Shown in pieces: positions 34,620 through 43,421 of a stretch of DNA of 60,729 nt. The stretch's first letter is position 1, and every line of letters starts with the position of its first letter. Both the position numbers and the translations under genes were made by a program. Below the pieces are notes generated by a model. It was not told the DNA's origin and searched no databases. It saw only the letters and a program-made list of their open reading frames with translations. The stretch spans positions 1 to 60,729 of the forward strand of contig CAJTOB010000011.1 of assembly GCA_910578035.1 (NCBI GenBank). The letters run 5' to 3'. The DNA is from an uncultured Muribaculaceae bacterium. Lineage in GTDB: Bacteria > Bacteroidota > Bacteroidia > Bacteroidales > Muribaculaceae.

Positions 34620-36031
34620 AACTCAAGCCTGACAGCCGAGTTTCTCAGAGCCGCGACACGCTTACGCATCTCGGCCGTCTTCCGCTCACTCTCGAGAATC
34701 TCGGAAGCCACCCCGGTATCACCTCTGCGATACTGCTCGCGCAAAGCCTCCTCGGCCGCAAGATGGCGTCTCAGTAGCACCTCTGCTCCAAGATACTCAA
34801 GCATGGCGCTCCTCGCTGCCTCTTTGCGGAAATCCGACAGCGAAGTATATACTTTTCCATTACCCATATCAAGGGCAAAACGAGGCGACGCACTTCCGTG
34901 ACTGTCGCCCGCCTTAACTTCAGGCAGACGCGACGCAAGCAACGCCTCATAGTCCGTCTCCGGATTCTGCATCAGCGATATATCGCTCAGACGCGCCATT
35001 GCTGCAAGATTCGGGTCATCCGGATCGGCATTCACGCGCATCTGCGACGGCATGAAAACATACACCGTCACCTTGCCCGGAATATGATTACGGTCCGTGG
35101 CCCACCACCCCAGGCCCGTAGCCTCGTCTATGGCAAGCATAAAATCATTATCCGGGCTATTATAAGGCATGCCCATATTCTGAGGCACGAAATAACCCTC
35201 GTCCGTACGGCGCGTCATGAAGATGTCAAGACCGCCCAGCGAATTCTCGCCATCATTGGCAAAATAAAGAGTCATGCCGTCGGGCATCAGAAACGGATAC
35301 ATGGCGCTTCCACCCTCGCCCAGACCGCCCGAAAGAGCAGCTGGATGATCAAGGGTGCCGTCATCGAGAATGCCGGCGCCATAAAGCTCGAAAACACCCG
35401 ATGCGTCCGATGCAGACCACAATATCTCGCTGTTGTTCTCTGGCATATAACCCGTCGAAAGTTCTGCGCCCGCAGTCGCGCCAATACTGTTCAGAGCCTC
35501 TCCCGGAAGAATCCGGCCGGCCTGCGGCGACAGACGGTAAGCCTCGAAAAAACGCACCGAATCAACCGCAATAGAATCCACTATCTCAATCTTCTCGACA
35601 CGCCCAAGCATATTGCGCAGCATCACAAGCCGCGAACTCAGCGCCGCATGCTCTGCCGGCGTATCCTTCTTGGCCTTAGCAAGAATCGAAGCCCATTTAT
35701 CAAGATGACTTTCCGCATCATCAACCATATAACGGTCTATGGCATACTCCGCCAGAAGCTGTGCAGCCTCAGCCACACTACGGCTCTCAGCCTGCTTCAA
35801 CGGCTCCAGAGCCTCATCAAAACGGCCCAGACGATACAGCGAAGCCCCGAGAAAAAAGTTACCGTTGCCATCGCGCGGACTGCGTTTCACAACAACTCGC
35901 GCCTGCTCGGCAGCCTCCTCATAGCTTCCCTCTCTATAAAGACGACGCGCCTCATCTACCGGCGCCCCATAGGCACTCAGCAGAAAAGCCGTCGAAAACA
36001 TTACAGTCAAAATCCGTTTCATCATAAACAA
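34616..36031 (-). CDS. TPR / PD40 exported protein
   Basis: The 471 residues have a signal peptide (MKRILTVMFSTAFLLSAYG after MFM), TPR-like repeats (~25-110: ARRLYREGSYEEAAEQARVV, FFLGASLYRLGRFDEALEPL) and a WD40-like PD40 segment (FLMPDGMTLYFANDGENSLGG, DIFMTRRTDEGYF). The C-terminal ~80 residues are helical and charged. It resembles the periplasmic TPR/propeller part of OmpA-like gliding or type IX-associated proteins but has no OmpA domain. Function unknown. Confidence 0.82.
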   Translation of the reverse strand: MFMMKRILTVMFSTAFLLSAYGAPVDEARRLYREGSYEEAAEQARVVVKRSPRDGNGNFFLGASLYRLGRFDEALEPLKQAESRSVAEAAQLLAEYAIDRYMVDDAESHLDKWASILAKAKKDTPAEHAALSSRLVMLRNMLGRVEKIEIVDSIAVDSVRFFEAYRLSPQAGRILPGEALNSIGATAGAELSTGYMPENNSEILWSASDASGVFELYGAGILDDGTLDHPAALSGGLGEGGSAMYPFLMPDGMTLYFANDGENSLGGLDIFMTRRTDEGYFVPQNMGMPYNSPDNDFMLAIDEATGLGWWATDRNHIPGKVTVYVFMPSQMRVNADPDDPNLAAMARLSDISLMQNPETDYEALLASRLPEVKAGDSHGSASPRFALDMGNGKVYTSLSDFRKEAARSAMLEYLGAEVLLRRHLAAEEALREQYRRGDTGVASEILESERKTAEMRKRVAALRNSAVRLEF

Positions 36032-36048
36032 AATAAATTTATAAACCC

Positions 36049-36184
36049 GAGCCCGTCAGCCCATCAGCCCATCAGCCCGTCAGCCCATCAGCCCTTCAGC
36101 CCATCAGCCCATCAGCCCATCAGCCCATCAGCCCAACAGCCCAACAGCCTGTCAGCCCAACAGCCCATCAGCCTAACAGCCTAA
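36049..36184. repeat. CAGCCCAT octamer tandem array, 17 units
   Basis: Seventeen consecutive 8-bp units (consensus CAGCCCAT, variants CAGCCCGT, CAGCCCAA, CAGCCTGT, CAGCCTAA) fill the gap between mltG and the TPR gene. The last unit contains the mltG stop codon (TAG on the minus strand, 36181-36183). Confidence 0.93.
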
Positions 36185-37203
36185 CGAATCCCTTTCCGGT
36201 TCAGAGCCATATGGTACCGAGCCGAATTGATTCTATGACGGTCATAAGTCTCCGCAAAATCGTGATACCCGGAGAAATCACTCTTAGCACACATATACAG
36301 ATACTTATGCTCAGGCGCATTCAGAACAGCATCGATAGTCGACGCTTCGACTACGCGTATCGGTCCCGGAGGCAACCCTTTGACCTTATAGGTATTATAT
36401 GGCGATTCTATTGCAAGATGCTTACCCGTCAACCGTTTAAGCGAAAAATCGCCCACGGCGAACTTCACCGTCGGGTCTGCCTGCAGAGGCATACCCTTCG
36501 CAATACGGTTAAGATAAAGCCGCGCAACCTTCGGTCGCTCGTCAGCCTTGTTAGTTTCCTCCTCGACTATCGACGCGACAGTAGCCACATCTACCGGGCT
36601 CAGACCAAGCTCTTCGGCCTTCTTGCGGCGCTCTTCGTTCCAGAACTTTTTACTGTGGTCCAGAAGCTTGGCAACCGCCACGCCCGGCTCTACAGTCCAA
36701 TAAAACTCATACGTATCAGGCAGAAACGCCGCTGCATACTGCTCCCGGGCCGAATAACCGGCCGGCGGCAGCAGCGTATCACACGCCGCAACAAACGAAG
36801 CCGAGTCAAGCTCAAGCACATCGCCGACACGTGCGGCAAGCTGTCCGAAAGTCCTTATATTATTATAAGTCAGTCGAATCGGCGTCTGGCGCCCTGCAAG
36901 AATAGCGCGCGACACACGGATAGCCTCCGAACCGGGCTCTACAAGATACGACCCGTGAGCCATATCCGCATTTCCGCCCTGCCGCTCCCACAATGTCGCT
37001 ACCTTTCCGCCGAAAGACGCCCCAAGAGCATCTTCCAGAACAGCACGAACTCCCGGAGCATCAGTTCCGGACGGTATATTCACTCTCACAGGCGCCTCGC
37101 CGTCAAAAGACGACGTCGCATAACGCCACGCCAGAAACAGCGCACCGCCCGCAACCACGAGCAGCACAGCTATGCTTATCAATATGATTTTAATCTTCTT
37201 CAC
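36181..37203 (-). CDS. mltG: Endolytic murein transglycosylase MltG
   Basis: Cuts nascent glycan strands at the inner membrane and sets peptidoglycan chain length. The 340 residues have one N-terminal anchor (IKIILISIAVLLVVAGGALFLAW), a LysM-like part and the YceG catalytic domain: FLPDTYEFYW, ASIVEEETNKADERPKVARLYLNR (catalytic Glu), MPLQADPTVKFA and SPYNTYKVKGLPPGPI. It has a consensus promoter whose predicted start falls at or next to the ATG. The stop lies in the octamer repeat. Confidence 0.95.
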   Translation of the reverse strand: MKKIKIILISIAVLLVVAGGALFLAWRYATSSFDGEAPVRVNIPSGTDAPGVRAVLEDALGASFGGKVATLWERQGGNADMAHGSYLVEPGSEAIRVSRAILAGRQTPIRLTYNNIRTFGQLAARVGDVLELDSASFVAACDTLLPPAGYSAREQYAAAFLPDTYEFYWTVEPGVAVAKLLDHSKKFWNEERRKKAEELGLSPVDVATVASIVEEETNKADERPKVARLYLNRIAKGMPLQADPTVKFAVGDFSLKRLTGKHLAIESPYNTYKVKGLPPGPIRVVEASTIDAVLNAPEHKYLYMCAKSDFSGYHDFAETYDRHRINSARYHMALNRKGIR

Positions 37204-37207
37204 CTTA

Positions 37208-37238
37208 CAAAATTAGCATTTTTCCAACATAAAACAAA
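37208..37238 (-). promoter_or_regulatory. Promoter of mltG
   Basis: On the minus strand TTTG (37235-37238), 19 bp, TAATTTTG (37208-37215): full consensus. The ATG at 37203 begins 5 bp after the -7 box, so the message would be leaderless or nearly so. Confidence 0.7.
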
Positions 37239-37286
37239 AATATTTTTTTATCCTCCCGAGAACATGTTACCGACTCTGAAATGTTG

Positions 37287-37294
37287 TATATTTG
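37287..37294 (+). promoter_or_regulatory. -7 element of the HD-nicotinamidase gene
   Basis: TATATTTG, 9 bp before the ATG at 37303, again predicting a very short leader. No good -33 box. Confidence 0.5.
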
Positions 37295-37302
37295 TGATAA
37301 AT

Positions 37303-38442
37303 ATGGATACCACGTCTCAATTCGCAGCCGCTTTCGGACCCGACGTCCTTCGGCTATATAATTACTGGAGCGATTTCTTCAACGGCAAAGTGCGCTTCAA
37401 CCGCCCCGACAGCCTCATACACGCAGCCGGCCACTGCCGCCGCGTGCTGCTCCACACCATCTTAATAGGCCGCCGCATATTCGGCGACGACCCCGAAGCC
37501 CTCGAAATACTCGCCCAGGCCTCCGTTTTCCACGACACCAGGCGCATCGACGAATCATACGATAAAGGACACGGCGCCCGCGCAGCCGTCTACTACAAAG
37601 AATACTGCCGCGAGCACCCCGAAGTCGTATTCCACCCCGAAACAGTATTCCTCATTCGCTTCCACGACCTCGACGACACCCTCGGAATCGACGCTATCCG
37701 AAAAAACTTCGGAAACGACGCCCCGCGGGTCGAAAAACTATACGAAATATTCAAAGACGCCGACGCCCTCGACCGCCCTCGCCTCGGGCCTCACGGCCTC
37801 GACCCGCTCTTCCTCCGCACAATTCCGGCCCAAGACAGCGTCGACTTTGCAAAAGAACTAATCGAGGCGACCATCGACCCCGACGCATATCGCCGGGTAA
37901 GCGAGGAAGTAGCAGCCGTCATGGACCGCTTCCGAAAAATGCTCATCATCGTCGATGCGCAACACGACTTCATCGACGGCTCGCTGCCCGTACCGGGAGC
38001 TGCTCAGGCCATGGACAAACTCGCCCGATACATACGCCAGACCGACGGACAGTACACCCTCCGCCTCCTCACAGCCGACGCCCACCCCGCCGGCCACATG
38101 TCTTTCGCCGAAAACGGCGGACCGTGGCCCGCTCACTGCGTCGCCGGAACACCCGGTGCCGCTATATGGGAGCCTGTCATCGAAGCCCTCGAAAGCACCT
38201 CGGGCGAAACCGTCGTCCTCACCAAAGGCTCCGACCCCGACCGCGAGGAATACTCCATTTTCGCAAATAACAAGGCGGCCGAAACAATCGACTCCCTCGT
38301 CAAATCGCTCAACATAGTTAAAATAGACATCTGCGGACTCGCTGGCGACATCTGCGTGGCGCGTACCCTCGAAGATGGTCAAAAACGATACCCCGACATC
38401 AGATGGCGGCTCCTCGAACCCTTCTCCCCAACAATAAATTAG
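37303..38442 (+). CDS. HD-domain / nicotinamidase fusion
   Basis: The frame is open far upstream through mltG in antisense, but ATG 37303 follows a promoter and begins conserved sequence (379 residues). Residues ~30-205 are an HD-type hydrolase domain: AGHC (His44), VFHDTRR (His77-Asp78), IRFHDLDD and KDADALDR. Residues 213-379 are an isochorismatase-fold nicotinamidase: MLIIVDAQHDF (Asp218), metal Asp259/His261/His278, LTKGS (Lys308), CGLAGDICV (Cys351). It should convert nicotinamide to nicotinate for pncB, 6 bp downstream. There is no linker; ATG 37939 at the join could also start a free nicotinamidase. The HD substrate is unknown. Confidence 0.88.
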   Translation: MDTTSQFAAAFGPDVLRLYNYWSDFFNGKVRFNRPDSLIHAAGHCRRVLLHTILIGRRIFGDDPEALEILAQASVFHDTRRIDESYDKGHGARAAVYYKEYCREHPEVVFHPETVFLIRFHDLDDTLGIDAIRKNFGNDAPRVEKLYEIFKDADALDRPRLGPHGLDPLFLRTIPAQDSVDFAKELIEATIDPDAYRRVSEEVAAVMDRFRKMLIIVDAQHDFIDGSLPVPGAAQAMDKLARYIRQTDGQYTLRLLTADAHPAGHMSFAENGGPWPAHCVAGTPGAAIWEPVIEALESTSGETVVLTKGSDPDREEYSIFANNKAAETIDSLVKSLNIVKIDICGLAGDICVARTLEDGQKRYPDIRWRLLEPFSPTIN

Positions 38443-38448
38443 AGACCC

Positions 38449-39660
38449 ATGCGACAGATTATAACCCATTTCACCGACGACGACCTCTATAAATTCACCA
38501 TGTGCTGCGCTGTGGTCGCAAACTACCCCCGCGCCCGCGTGAAATATCGTTTCACCGACCGCAACAACAGCATCTACCCGCCCGGATTCGCCGACAGTCT
38601 CAACGAACAGATAGAAATGCTCGAAAACGTCCGCGTCACCGAAGAGGAAATCACTTTCATGAAACGGCGATGCCCCTATCTGCCATACTGGTTCTACAAC
38701 TACCTCCGCGGATTCCGATACCGCAAAGAATGGGTCAAAGCAACGCAGGACGCCGACGGACACCTCGCCATAGACATCGAAGGCGCCTGGTGCGAAACCA
38801 TATTCCTCGAGGTCAAACTACTCGCCATCGTCTCAGAGCTATACTACGAGATGACCGGCCGGCTCGCCGACATAGACTACGACGCCTTCGCCCTCAAATC
38901 GGCCGACAAAGCCCGACGGCTCCTCGAAGCCGGCTGCACTTTCAGCGACTTCGGCACACGCCGCCGCGCATCATTCCGCGCACAGGACACTCTCGTCGGA
39001 GCCATGGCCGCATATGCCGCCGACAACCCCACCCTTCCGGGTCGCTTCACCGGCACATCAAATGTCTACTTCGCCATGAAATACGACCTCGTGCCGGTCG
39101 GCACAATGGCCCACGAACTCATCTGCGCCATCGCAGGCATGTATGGCCCCCAGATGGCAAACCACATAGCCATGAAAGCATGGTCCGCCACATTCCGCGG
39201 AGCACTCGGCACATTCCTCTACGACACCTACGGCTGGCAGATTTTCAGCCTCAATTTCTCCGAAGACTTCGCCAACATGTTCAAAGGACTCCGCGTAGAC
39301 AGCGGCGACAACATCGAACAACTCGACAGAATATGTGCCAAATACACCTCCCTCGGCATTGACCCGCGCACAAAACAGGTCGTATTCAGCAATGCCCTCG
39401 ACACCGATCGAGCCATCAAGCTCCAGCAATACGCCGCATCGCGCTGTCAGCCATCATACGGCATCGGCACACACTTCACCAACGACTTCCCCGGCATCGA
39501 GCCCCGCAACATCGTCATAAAACTCACCGCCGTCAAAATCACCGAATCCTGGACATTCTACAACGACACCTGCAAGCTCAGCGAAGACCACGGCAAATAC
39601 ACCGGCCTCCCCTCCGTCGTCGCCCGCTTCCGCCAGGCCCTCCACCTCCCCCCTTTGTAA
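38449..39660 (+). CDS. pncB: Nicotinate phosphoribosyltransferase
   Basis: Makes nicotinate mononucleotide from nicotinate and PRPP in the NAD salvage (Preiss-Handler) route. The 403 residues show LYKFTMCCAV at the start, FGTRRRASF, GTSNVYFAMKYDLVPVGTMAHE (regulatory His region), GLRVDSGDN and the C-terminal KLTAVKITESWTFYNDTCKL. It follows the nicotinamidase fusion by 6 bp, so the two form a salvage operon. Confidence 0.95.
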   Translation: MRQIITHFTDDDLYKFTMCCAVVANYPRARVKYRFTDRNNSIYPPGFADSLNEQIEMLENVRVTEEEITFMKRRCPYLPYWFYNYLRGFRYRKEWVKATQDADGHLAIDIEGAWCETIFLEVKLLAIVSELYYEMTGRLADIDYDAFALKSADKARRLLEAGCTFSDFGTRRRASFRAQDTLVGAMAAYAADNPTLPGRFTGTSNVYFAMKYDLVPVGTMAHELICAIAGMYGPQMANHIAMKAWSATFRGALGTFLYDTYGWQIFSLNFSEDFANMFKGLRVDSGDNIEQLDRICAKYTSLGIDPRTKQVVFSNALDTDRAIKLQQYAASRCQPSYGIGTHFTNDFPGIEPRNIVIKLTAVKITESWTFYNDTCKLSEDHGKYTGLPSVVARFRQALHLPPL

Positions 39661-39665
39661 GCGCA

Positions 39666-39721
39666 CAGCCCAACAGCCCGTCAGTTTAATAGCTCGTCTG
39701 CCCAACAGCCCATTAGCCCAT
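39666..39721. repeat. CAGCCCAT octamer repeat, 7 degenerate units
   Basis: cagcccaa-cagcccgt-cagtttaa-tagctcgt-ctgcccaa-cagcccat-tagcccat directly after the pncB stop and before the terminator. Same family as the arrays at 34591 and 36049. Confidence 0.8.
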
Positions 39722-39751
39722 AAAAAAAGCCGCAAAACTGCGGCTTTTTTT
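39722..39751. terminator. Bidirectional terminator between pncB and tig
   Basis: A 13-bp stem AAAAAAAGCCGCA / TGCGGCTTTTTTT with a 4-base loop, between convergent genes. It has T runs for both directions. Confidence 0.92.
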
Positions 39752-39768
39752 ATAAGCTTAAGCTATTA

Positions 39769-41160
39769 TTATTCCTCAGCTGCTACAGAGGCACCGCTCG
39801 CATTGTTGAGGGTGTCTACGAGAGCGCGGAATTCGTCGAGCGATACAGTCTTCTCGTTCAGCTTCACGGCATTGTGGATAGCGTTCATGAGCTTCGAGGT
39901 GTAAGCCTGGTCTACGAGGCGACGGCGCTGATCCTTGTCCTTGAGAAGGTTTTCAGCATAGTAGTCGGCCATCTGCTCTGCCATCTGGCCCATACCATAC
40001 TGAATGAGCTGTTCCATGGCGATAGAGCGGGCGATAGCCTTCACATCGTCCTCTTCTACCTTGACGCCCATTACGCGGCCGGCCTGGCCCTCGATGATTT
40101 CCCACTTCATGCCGGGGATAGCCATCTTGAGTTCTTCGTCTACGCTCTCAGCCTTGATTTCGGGATTAACGCGAACCATGAACTTACGCAGGAAGCCCTC
40201 GGGAAGCTGCATGTTTGCACCGTAGGTCTCCATGAGGTAATCTTCGGTCATGCGCACGAACAGGCTGCGGCTGTTGGGCTGCAAGCTCTGGGCAATCATG
40301 TCGCGGACGCGGGCGAAGTATTCCTCTTCGTTGTGAACAGCGTCGGCACCGAACACCTTGTCATAGAACTCCTGGCCGAGTTCGGCAGGCTTGTTCACTA
40401 CATATTCGGTGATAGTCATCTCGAAATTGCCGCGGGCTTCTTCCACACGGTCGCGGTCGATGTGGAGCATCGATGCGATTTCGGCCTCGTTGCCGTCGCA
40501 GGTAGTGAAAGCGTCGAACACAACCTTGTCGCCGGCCTTGGTGCCTTCAAACTTGGCGGCTTCTTCCTTGCTCTTGAAGAGGAAAGGAGCAACGATACCG
40601 TCGGTCACCTGAATGCCGTCGGCCTTCACCTGGCCATCTTCGGCAAGCTGCATGATAGTACCCTTCACGAGAGCACGGTCACCGTAAGTGTCGGTGGTCA
40701 CACGGTCGCCGGCCTGCATGCGGATATTCTTGTCCTGCTCGGCTACCATTTCATCGCTAACGGCGATATTGTAGAAGTCGAGCTCTACATTCTGGTCGAA
40801 CACCATGTTGAGCTCGGGCATCATGCCGATTTCATAAACGAAAGTGAAGTCCTTGTCGTCGAGGTTCATTTCGTTTTCCTCTGCGGGAATAGGCTGGCCG
40901 AGGATAGCGATTTTGTTATCTTCTATATATTTGAGAGCGGCATCAGAAGCAACGTCGTTGAGCACACCGGCTTTCACCTGCTTGCCGAAACGCTTCTGGA
41001 GCTGCGCCATATCTACATGACCTTTGCGGAAGCCCGGAATCTGGCGTGTCTGGCCGATTTCCTTGAGTTCTTTCTTCACGCGGGCGGCATAATCTGCTTC
41101 TTCGATTTTCACAACCAGGCGACCTTCAAGTTCGCCGGTCTTTTCGAGTGTTACGTCCAT
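39769..41160 (-). CDS. tig: Trigger factor chaperone
   Basis: Ribosome-bound chaperone for nascent chains. The 463 residues have the ribosome-docking IPGFRKGHVDMAQLQKRFGK near residue 40, a degenerate PPIase-like middle domain (GDRALVKGTIMQLAEDGQVK) and a helical C-terminal domain ending in SGASVAAEE. The length and Bacteroidetes-like middle domain are normal. It stands alone, without clpP/clpX next to it. Confidence 0.93.
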   Translation of the reverse strand: MDVTLEKTGELEGRLVVKIEEADYAARVKKELKEIGQTRQIPGFRKGHVDMAQLQKRFGKQVKAGVLNDVASDAALKYIEDNKIAILGQPIPAEENEMNLDDKDFTFVYEIGMMPELNMVFDQNVELDFYNIAVSDEMVAEQDKNIRMQAGDRVTTDTYGDRALVKGTIMQLAEDGQVKADGIQVTDGIVAPFLFKSKEEAAKFEGTKAGDKVVFDAFTTCDGNEAEIASMLHIDRDRVEEARGNFEMTITEYVVNKPAELGQEFYDKVFGADAVHNEEEYFARVRDMIAQSLQPNSRSLFVRMTEDYLMETYGANMQLPEGFLRKFMVRVNPEIKAESVDEELKMAIPGMKWEIIEGQAGRVMGVKVEEDDVKAIARSIAMEQLIQYGMGQMAEQMADYYAENLLKDKDQRRRLVDQAYTSKLMNAIHNAVKLNEKTVSLDEFRALVDTLNNASGASVAAEE

Positions 41161-41255
41161 TATGTATTTCTTTTTTAAGTTTGATTTTTCAATTTTCCTG
41201 TCTTCTGCCTGTCGCTGAGACTAACGAAAAAAATTCCATTACGGTTTTCGAACTG

Positions 41256-41263
41256 CAAAATTA
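41256..41263 (-). promoter_or_regulatory. -7 element of tig
   Basis: TAATTTTG on the minus strand, 96 bp before the tig ATG. No good -33 box. Confidence 0.4.
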
Positions 41264-41353
41264 CACATAATTTTTTGTTTTACGGCCTTTTTACACCACC
41301 GCAATTCCTTTTTTTGCTTAAATCGGACATCAAAGCGCTAACAGACGTTAAAT

Positions 41354-42205
41354 TCACAGACTATCCCCCGCACCATTGCGGCTGCCCGAACGGCTAAGTC
41401 TTTTGGCGGCCAGCTCCCAGAAAGCCACTGCCGAGGCTGCCGCTACATTGAGCGAGTCAACACCATGAAACATCGGAATTTTCACCGTATAGTCGGCGCC
41501 GGCTATCACATTGTCGGCCAGACCGTCGCCCTCGGTTCCCAGCACTATCGCCAGGCGGGGCTCCGAGGCCAGCAGCGGGTCATCGAGGCTCACAGAGTCA
41601 TTGCGCAGAGCCATCGCCACAGTCTTGAAACCGTGCTGCCGCAGGCTCGACGCCGTCGCGCCCTCCGGCAGGAAGGTCCACGGCACAAGGAATACCGAGC
41701 CCATCGACACGCGCACCGCCCGGCGGTTGAGAGGATCGCATGATGTCGATGTCAGCACCACCGCATCAATCCCGAGCGCTGCTGCCGACCGGAATATTGC
41801 CCCGATATTGGTCGTATCAACAACTCCGTCTATCACAGCCACACGACTTGCGCCCTCTACAACACTTTCAACTGTCCGTGGGGCCGGACGGCGCATGGCG
41901 CACAGCACTCCGCGGGTAAGCACATAGCCAGTAAGACCGGCCAAAAGTTCGCGCGCCCCGACATTTACCGGCACCTCATCGCCGCACATGGCAATAAGCT
42001 CAGCCGCATCGCCCTCAACATGGCGCCGTTCGCACAATATGGCAAGCGGCTCATACCCTGCCTCAAGCGCCACCCTTATCACCTTAGGGCTTTCGGCTAT
42101 AAACACGCCCTTGCCCGGCTCAAGCCGGTTGCGAAGCTGAGCTTCGGTCAGCGACGCAAACACCTCCAGACCCTCGGCCTGCAATGAATCTACTTCTACA
42201 ATCAT
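41354..42205 (-). CDS. TrmH/SpoU family RNA 2'-O-methyltransferase
   Basis: The 283 residues carry the SPOUT signatures: DTTNIGAIFRSAAALG (motif 1, Arg), AIVLGTEGDGL (motif 2) and DSLNVAAASAVAFWE (motif 3). An N-terminal RNA-binding-like segment precedes them. It should methylate a ribose in rRNA or tRNA; the target site is not evident. It lies 10 bp after the small DUF6808-like gene. Confidence 0.9.
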   Translation of the reverse strand: MIVEVDSLQAEGLEVFASLTEAQLRNRLEPGKGVFIAESPKVIRVALEAGYEPLAILCERRHVEGDAAELIAMCGDEVPVNVGARELLAGLTGYVLTRGVLCAMRRPAPRTVESVVEGASRVAVIDGVVDTTNIGAIFRSAAALGIDAVVLTSTSCDPLNRRAVRVSMGSVFLVPWTFLPEGATASSLRQHGFKTVAMALRNDSVSLDDPLLASEPRLAIVLGTEGDGLADNVIAGADYTVKIPMFHGVDSLNVAAASAVAFWELAAKRLSRSGSRNGAGDSL

Positions 42206-42214
42206 ACCGCAAAT

Positions 42215-42655
42215 TTACAAATTAATCTTATAACTCACCCCAACACCGAGATACGGCTGGAATCCACGGGGCGTAATTCCATACCCGGCCTGAAGACCGA
42301 TGCTGAACCGCGGAGCCCGGGCCGTGCTCTGCGCCGTAAACGAGCGCACAGTCACCAGACTGTCCAGCCGCGGCCTGTAGCCGCTCACATATGCCCGGTA
42401 GCCGTCGCCGGAATACTCCGCCTGCTCCAAGGGCACCACCGCACGCACACTGTCTGCACCCTCAGCCGCCGGCAGATACACCGTGTCGGCCTTCAAATAA
42501 CGCACCGCCACCCGCGGAGGCGACGTGATACGCACCGTATCGACCCTCGTCAGCACCCGCAACTCGCCCGGCAGAGTCTCTTTCTGCCCGCACGCCGTAA
42601 TACCCGCAATAAAACCCGCGCCGAAAGCCACGACGCCCACAAACATCATTTTCAT
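42215..42655 (-). CDS. Small exported protein, DUF6808/spanin-like candidate
   Basis: The 146 residues begin with a hydrophobic segment and a Cys (MKMMFVGVVAFGAGFIAGITAC), so a membrane-anchored lipoprotein is likely. The rest has VDTVRITSPPRVAVRYLKAD and a C-terminal beta-rich PYLGVGVSYKINL. It overlaps the amidase by 4 bp (ATGA). In Bacteroides genomes similar proteins sit next to phage-type amidases; the family assignment is from memory and moderately sure. Confidence 0.6.
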   Translation of the reverse strand: MKMMFVGVVAFGAGFIAGITACGQKETLPGELRVLTRVDTVRITSPPRVAVRYLKADTVYLPAAEGADSVRAVVPLEQAEYSGDGYRAYVSGYRPRLDSLVTVRSFTAQSTARAPRFSIGLQAGYGITPRGFQPYLGVGVSYKINL

Positions 42656-43236
42656 ACCTCAAAATATTCTTTTACAGCTTCTACATGTAAATTGACGATA
42701 GTCGACAGCCCCTCTTCCGACGCAAGAAAATCTACGTCGGCACGGTTGTCCTGAAACATATTCTCGGTCAGCACCGCCGGACACGGCGTATCACGGCAGA
42801 TTGCCAGATTCGCCGTCCAGTACCCGCACGGAGGCGTAGCCCGGTTGCCCAATATGCCGGCAGACCTCGCCCTGCGGAAAAGCAGCGCGGCAAGCCTCCG
42901 CGAGCTCTCCGACGCATTCGGCGCCACAAACACCGACCAGCCTCGCGCCTTCTTCCAGCACGACCCGTCGCCGGCCGCATTGTTATGAACCGACACCAAC
43001 ACGGCACGACGCCCCTCCGACAGCACCGACGCGCGCCTGCACCGCTCGCGCAGAGGCACATCGGCCTCTTCCGGCACCAGCAACGCAGCATCTATTCCCT
43101 TACATTTCAACTCCTCAACAAGACGCCTGGCAGCCTTCCGACACCACTGATATTCGCGATGACGCCCGTCGGGGCTGCACTTGCCCTTGGTTTCTACTCC
43201 GTGTCCGTTGTCTACAATCACAAATTTCTTTTCCAT
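42652..43236 (-). CDS. N-acetylmuramoyl-L-alanine amidase (Amidase_3), phage-type
   Basis: The 194 residues are one Amidase_3 domain: VDNGHGVET (metal His), HREYQWC (metal Glu), LVSVHNNAAGDG (metal His) and LTENMFQDN (catalytic Glu). No signal peptide precedes it, so it resembles a phage endolysin or intracellularly made hydrolase rather than a housekeeping AmiC. It overlaps the small exported gene by 4 bp. No phage structural genes are near. Confidence 0.85.
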   Translation of the reverse strand: MEKKFVIVDNGHGVETKGKCSPDGRHREYQWCRKAARRLVEELKCKGIDAALLVPEEADVPLRERCRRASVLSEGRRAVLVSVHNNAAGDGSCWKKARGWSVFVAPNASESSRRLAALLFRRARSAGILGNRATPPCGYWTANLAICRDTPCPAVLTENMFQDNRADVDFLASEEGLSTIVNLHVEAVKEYFEV

Positions 43237-43265
43237 ATCATTTTGCTTTTAATCGTTATCGATTG

Positions 43266-43273
43266 CAAAGTTA
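43266..43273 (-). promoter_or_regulatory. -7 element of the amidase operon
   Basis: TAACTTTG on the minus strand, 30 bp before the ATG at 43236. No good -33 box. Confidence 0.45.
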
Positions 43274-43421
43274 CGGCCGCCGACAGAGTATATATCGCCT
43301 TAAATAACACAAGCGGTTGTTTAACAATTCCACTTAACAATGGTCAAAAAGCGATAAAACATGAACCAAGAGCACCCTGTGGCGTTATTATGATACAAAA
43401 AACAAATTACAGACCATTACT

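Noticed and set aside
36049..36184. Possible CRISPR array
   Set aside because: The unit is only 8 bp with no spacers and no cas genes; it is a simple tandem repeat.
36211..37302. N-terminal 364-codon extension of the HD-nicotinamidase frame
   Set aside because: It is antisense to mltG, basic and without known sequence; the promoter and conserved start are at 37287-37303.
39874..41178. 434-codon frame opposite trigger factor
   Set aside because: His/Leu-rich shadow of tig with no family match.
42215..43236. Intact prophage
   Set aside because: Only an amidase and one small protein are present; no integrase, capsid, tail or att sites.
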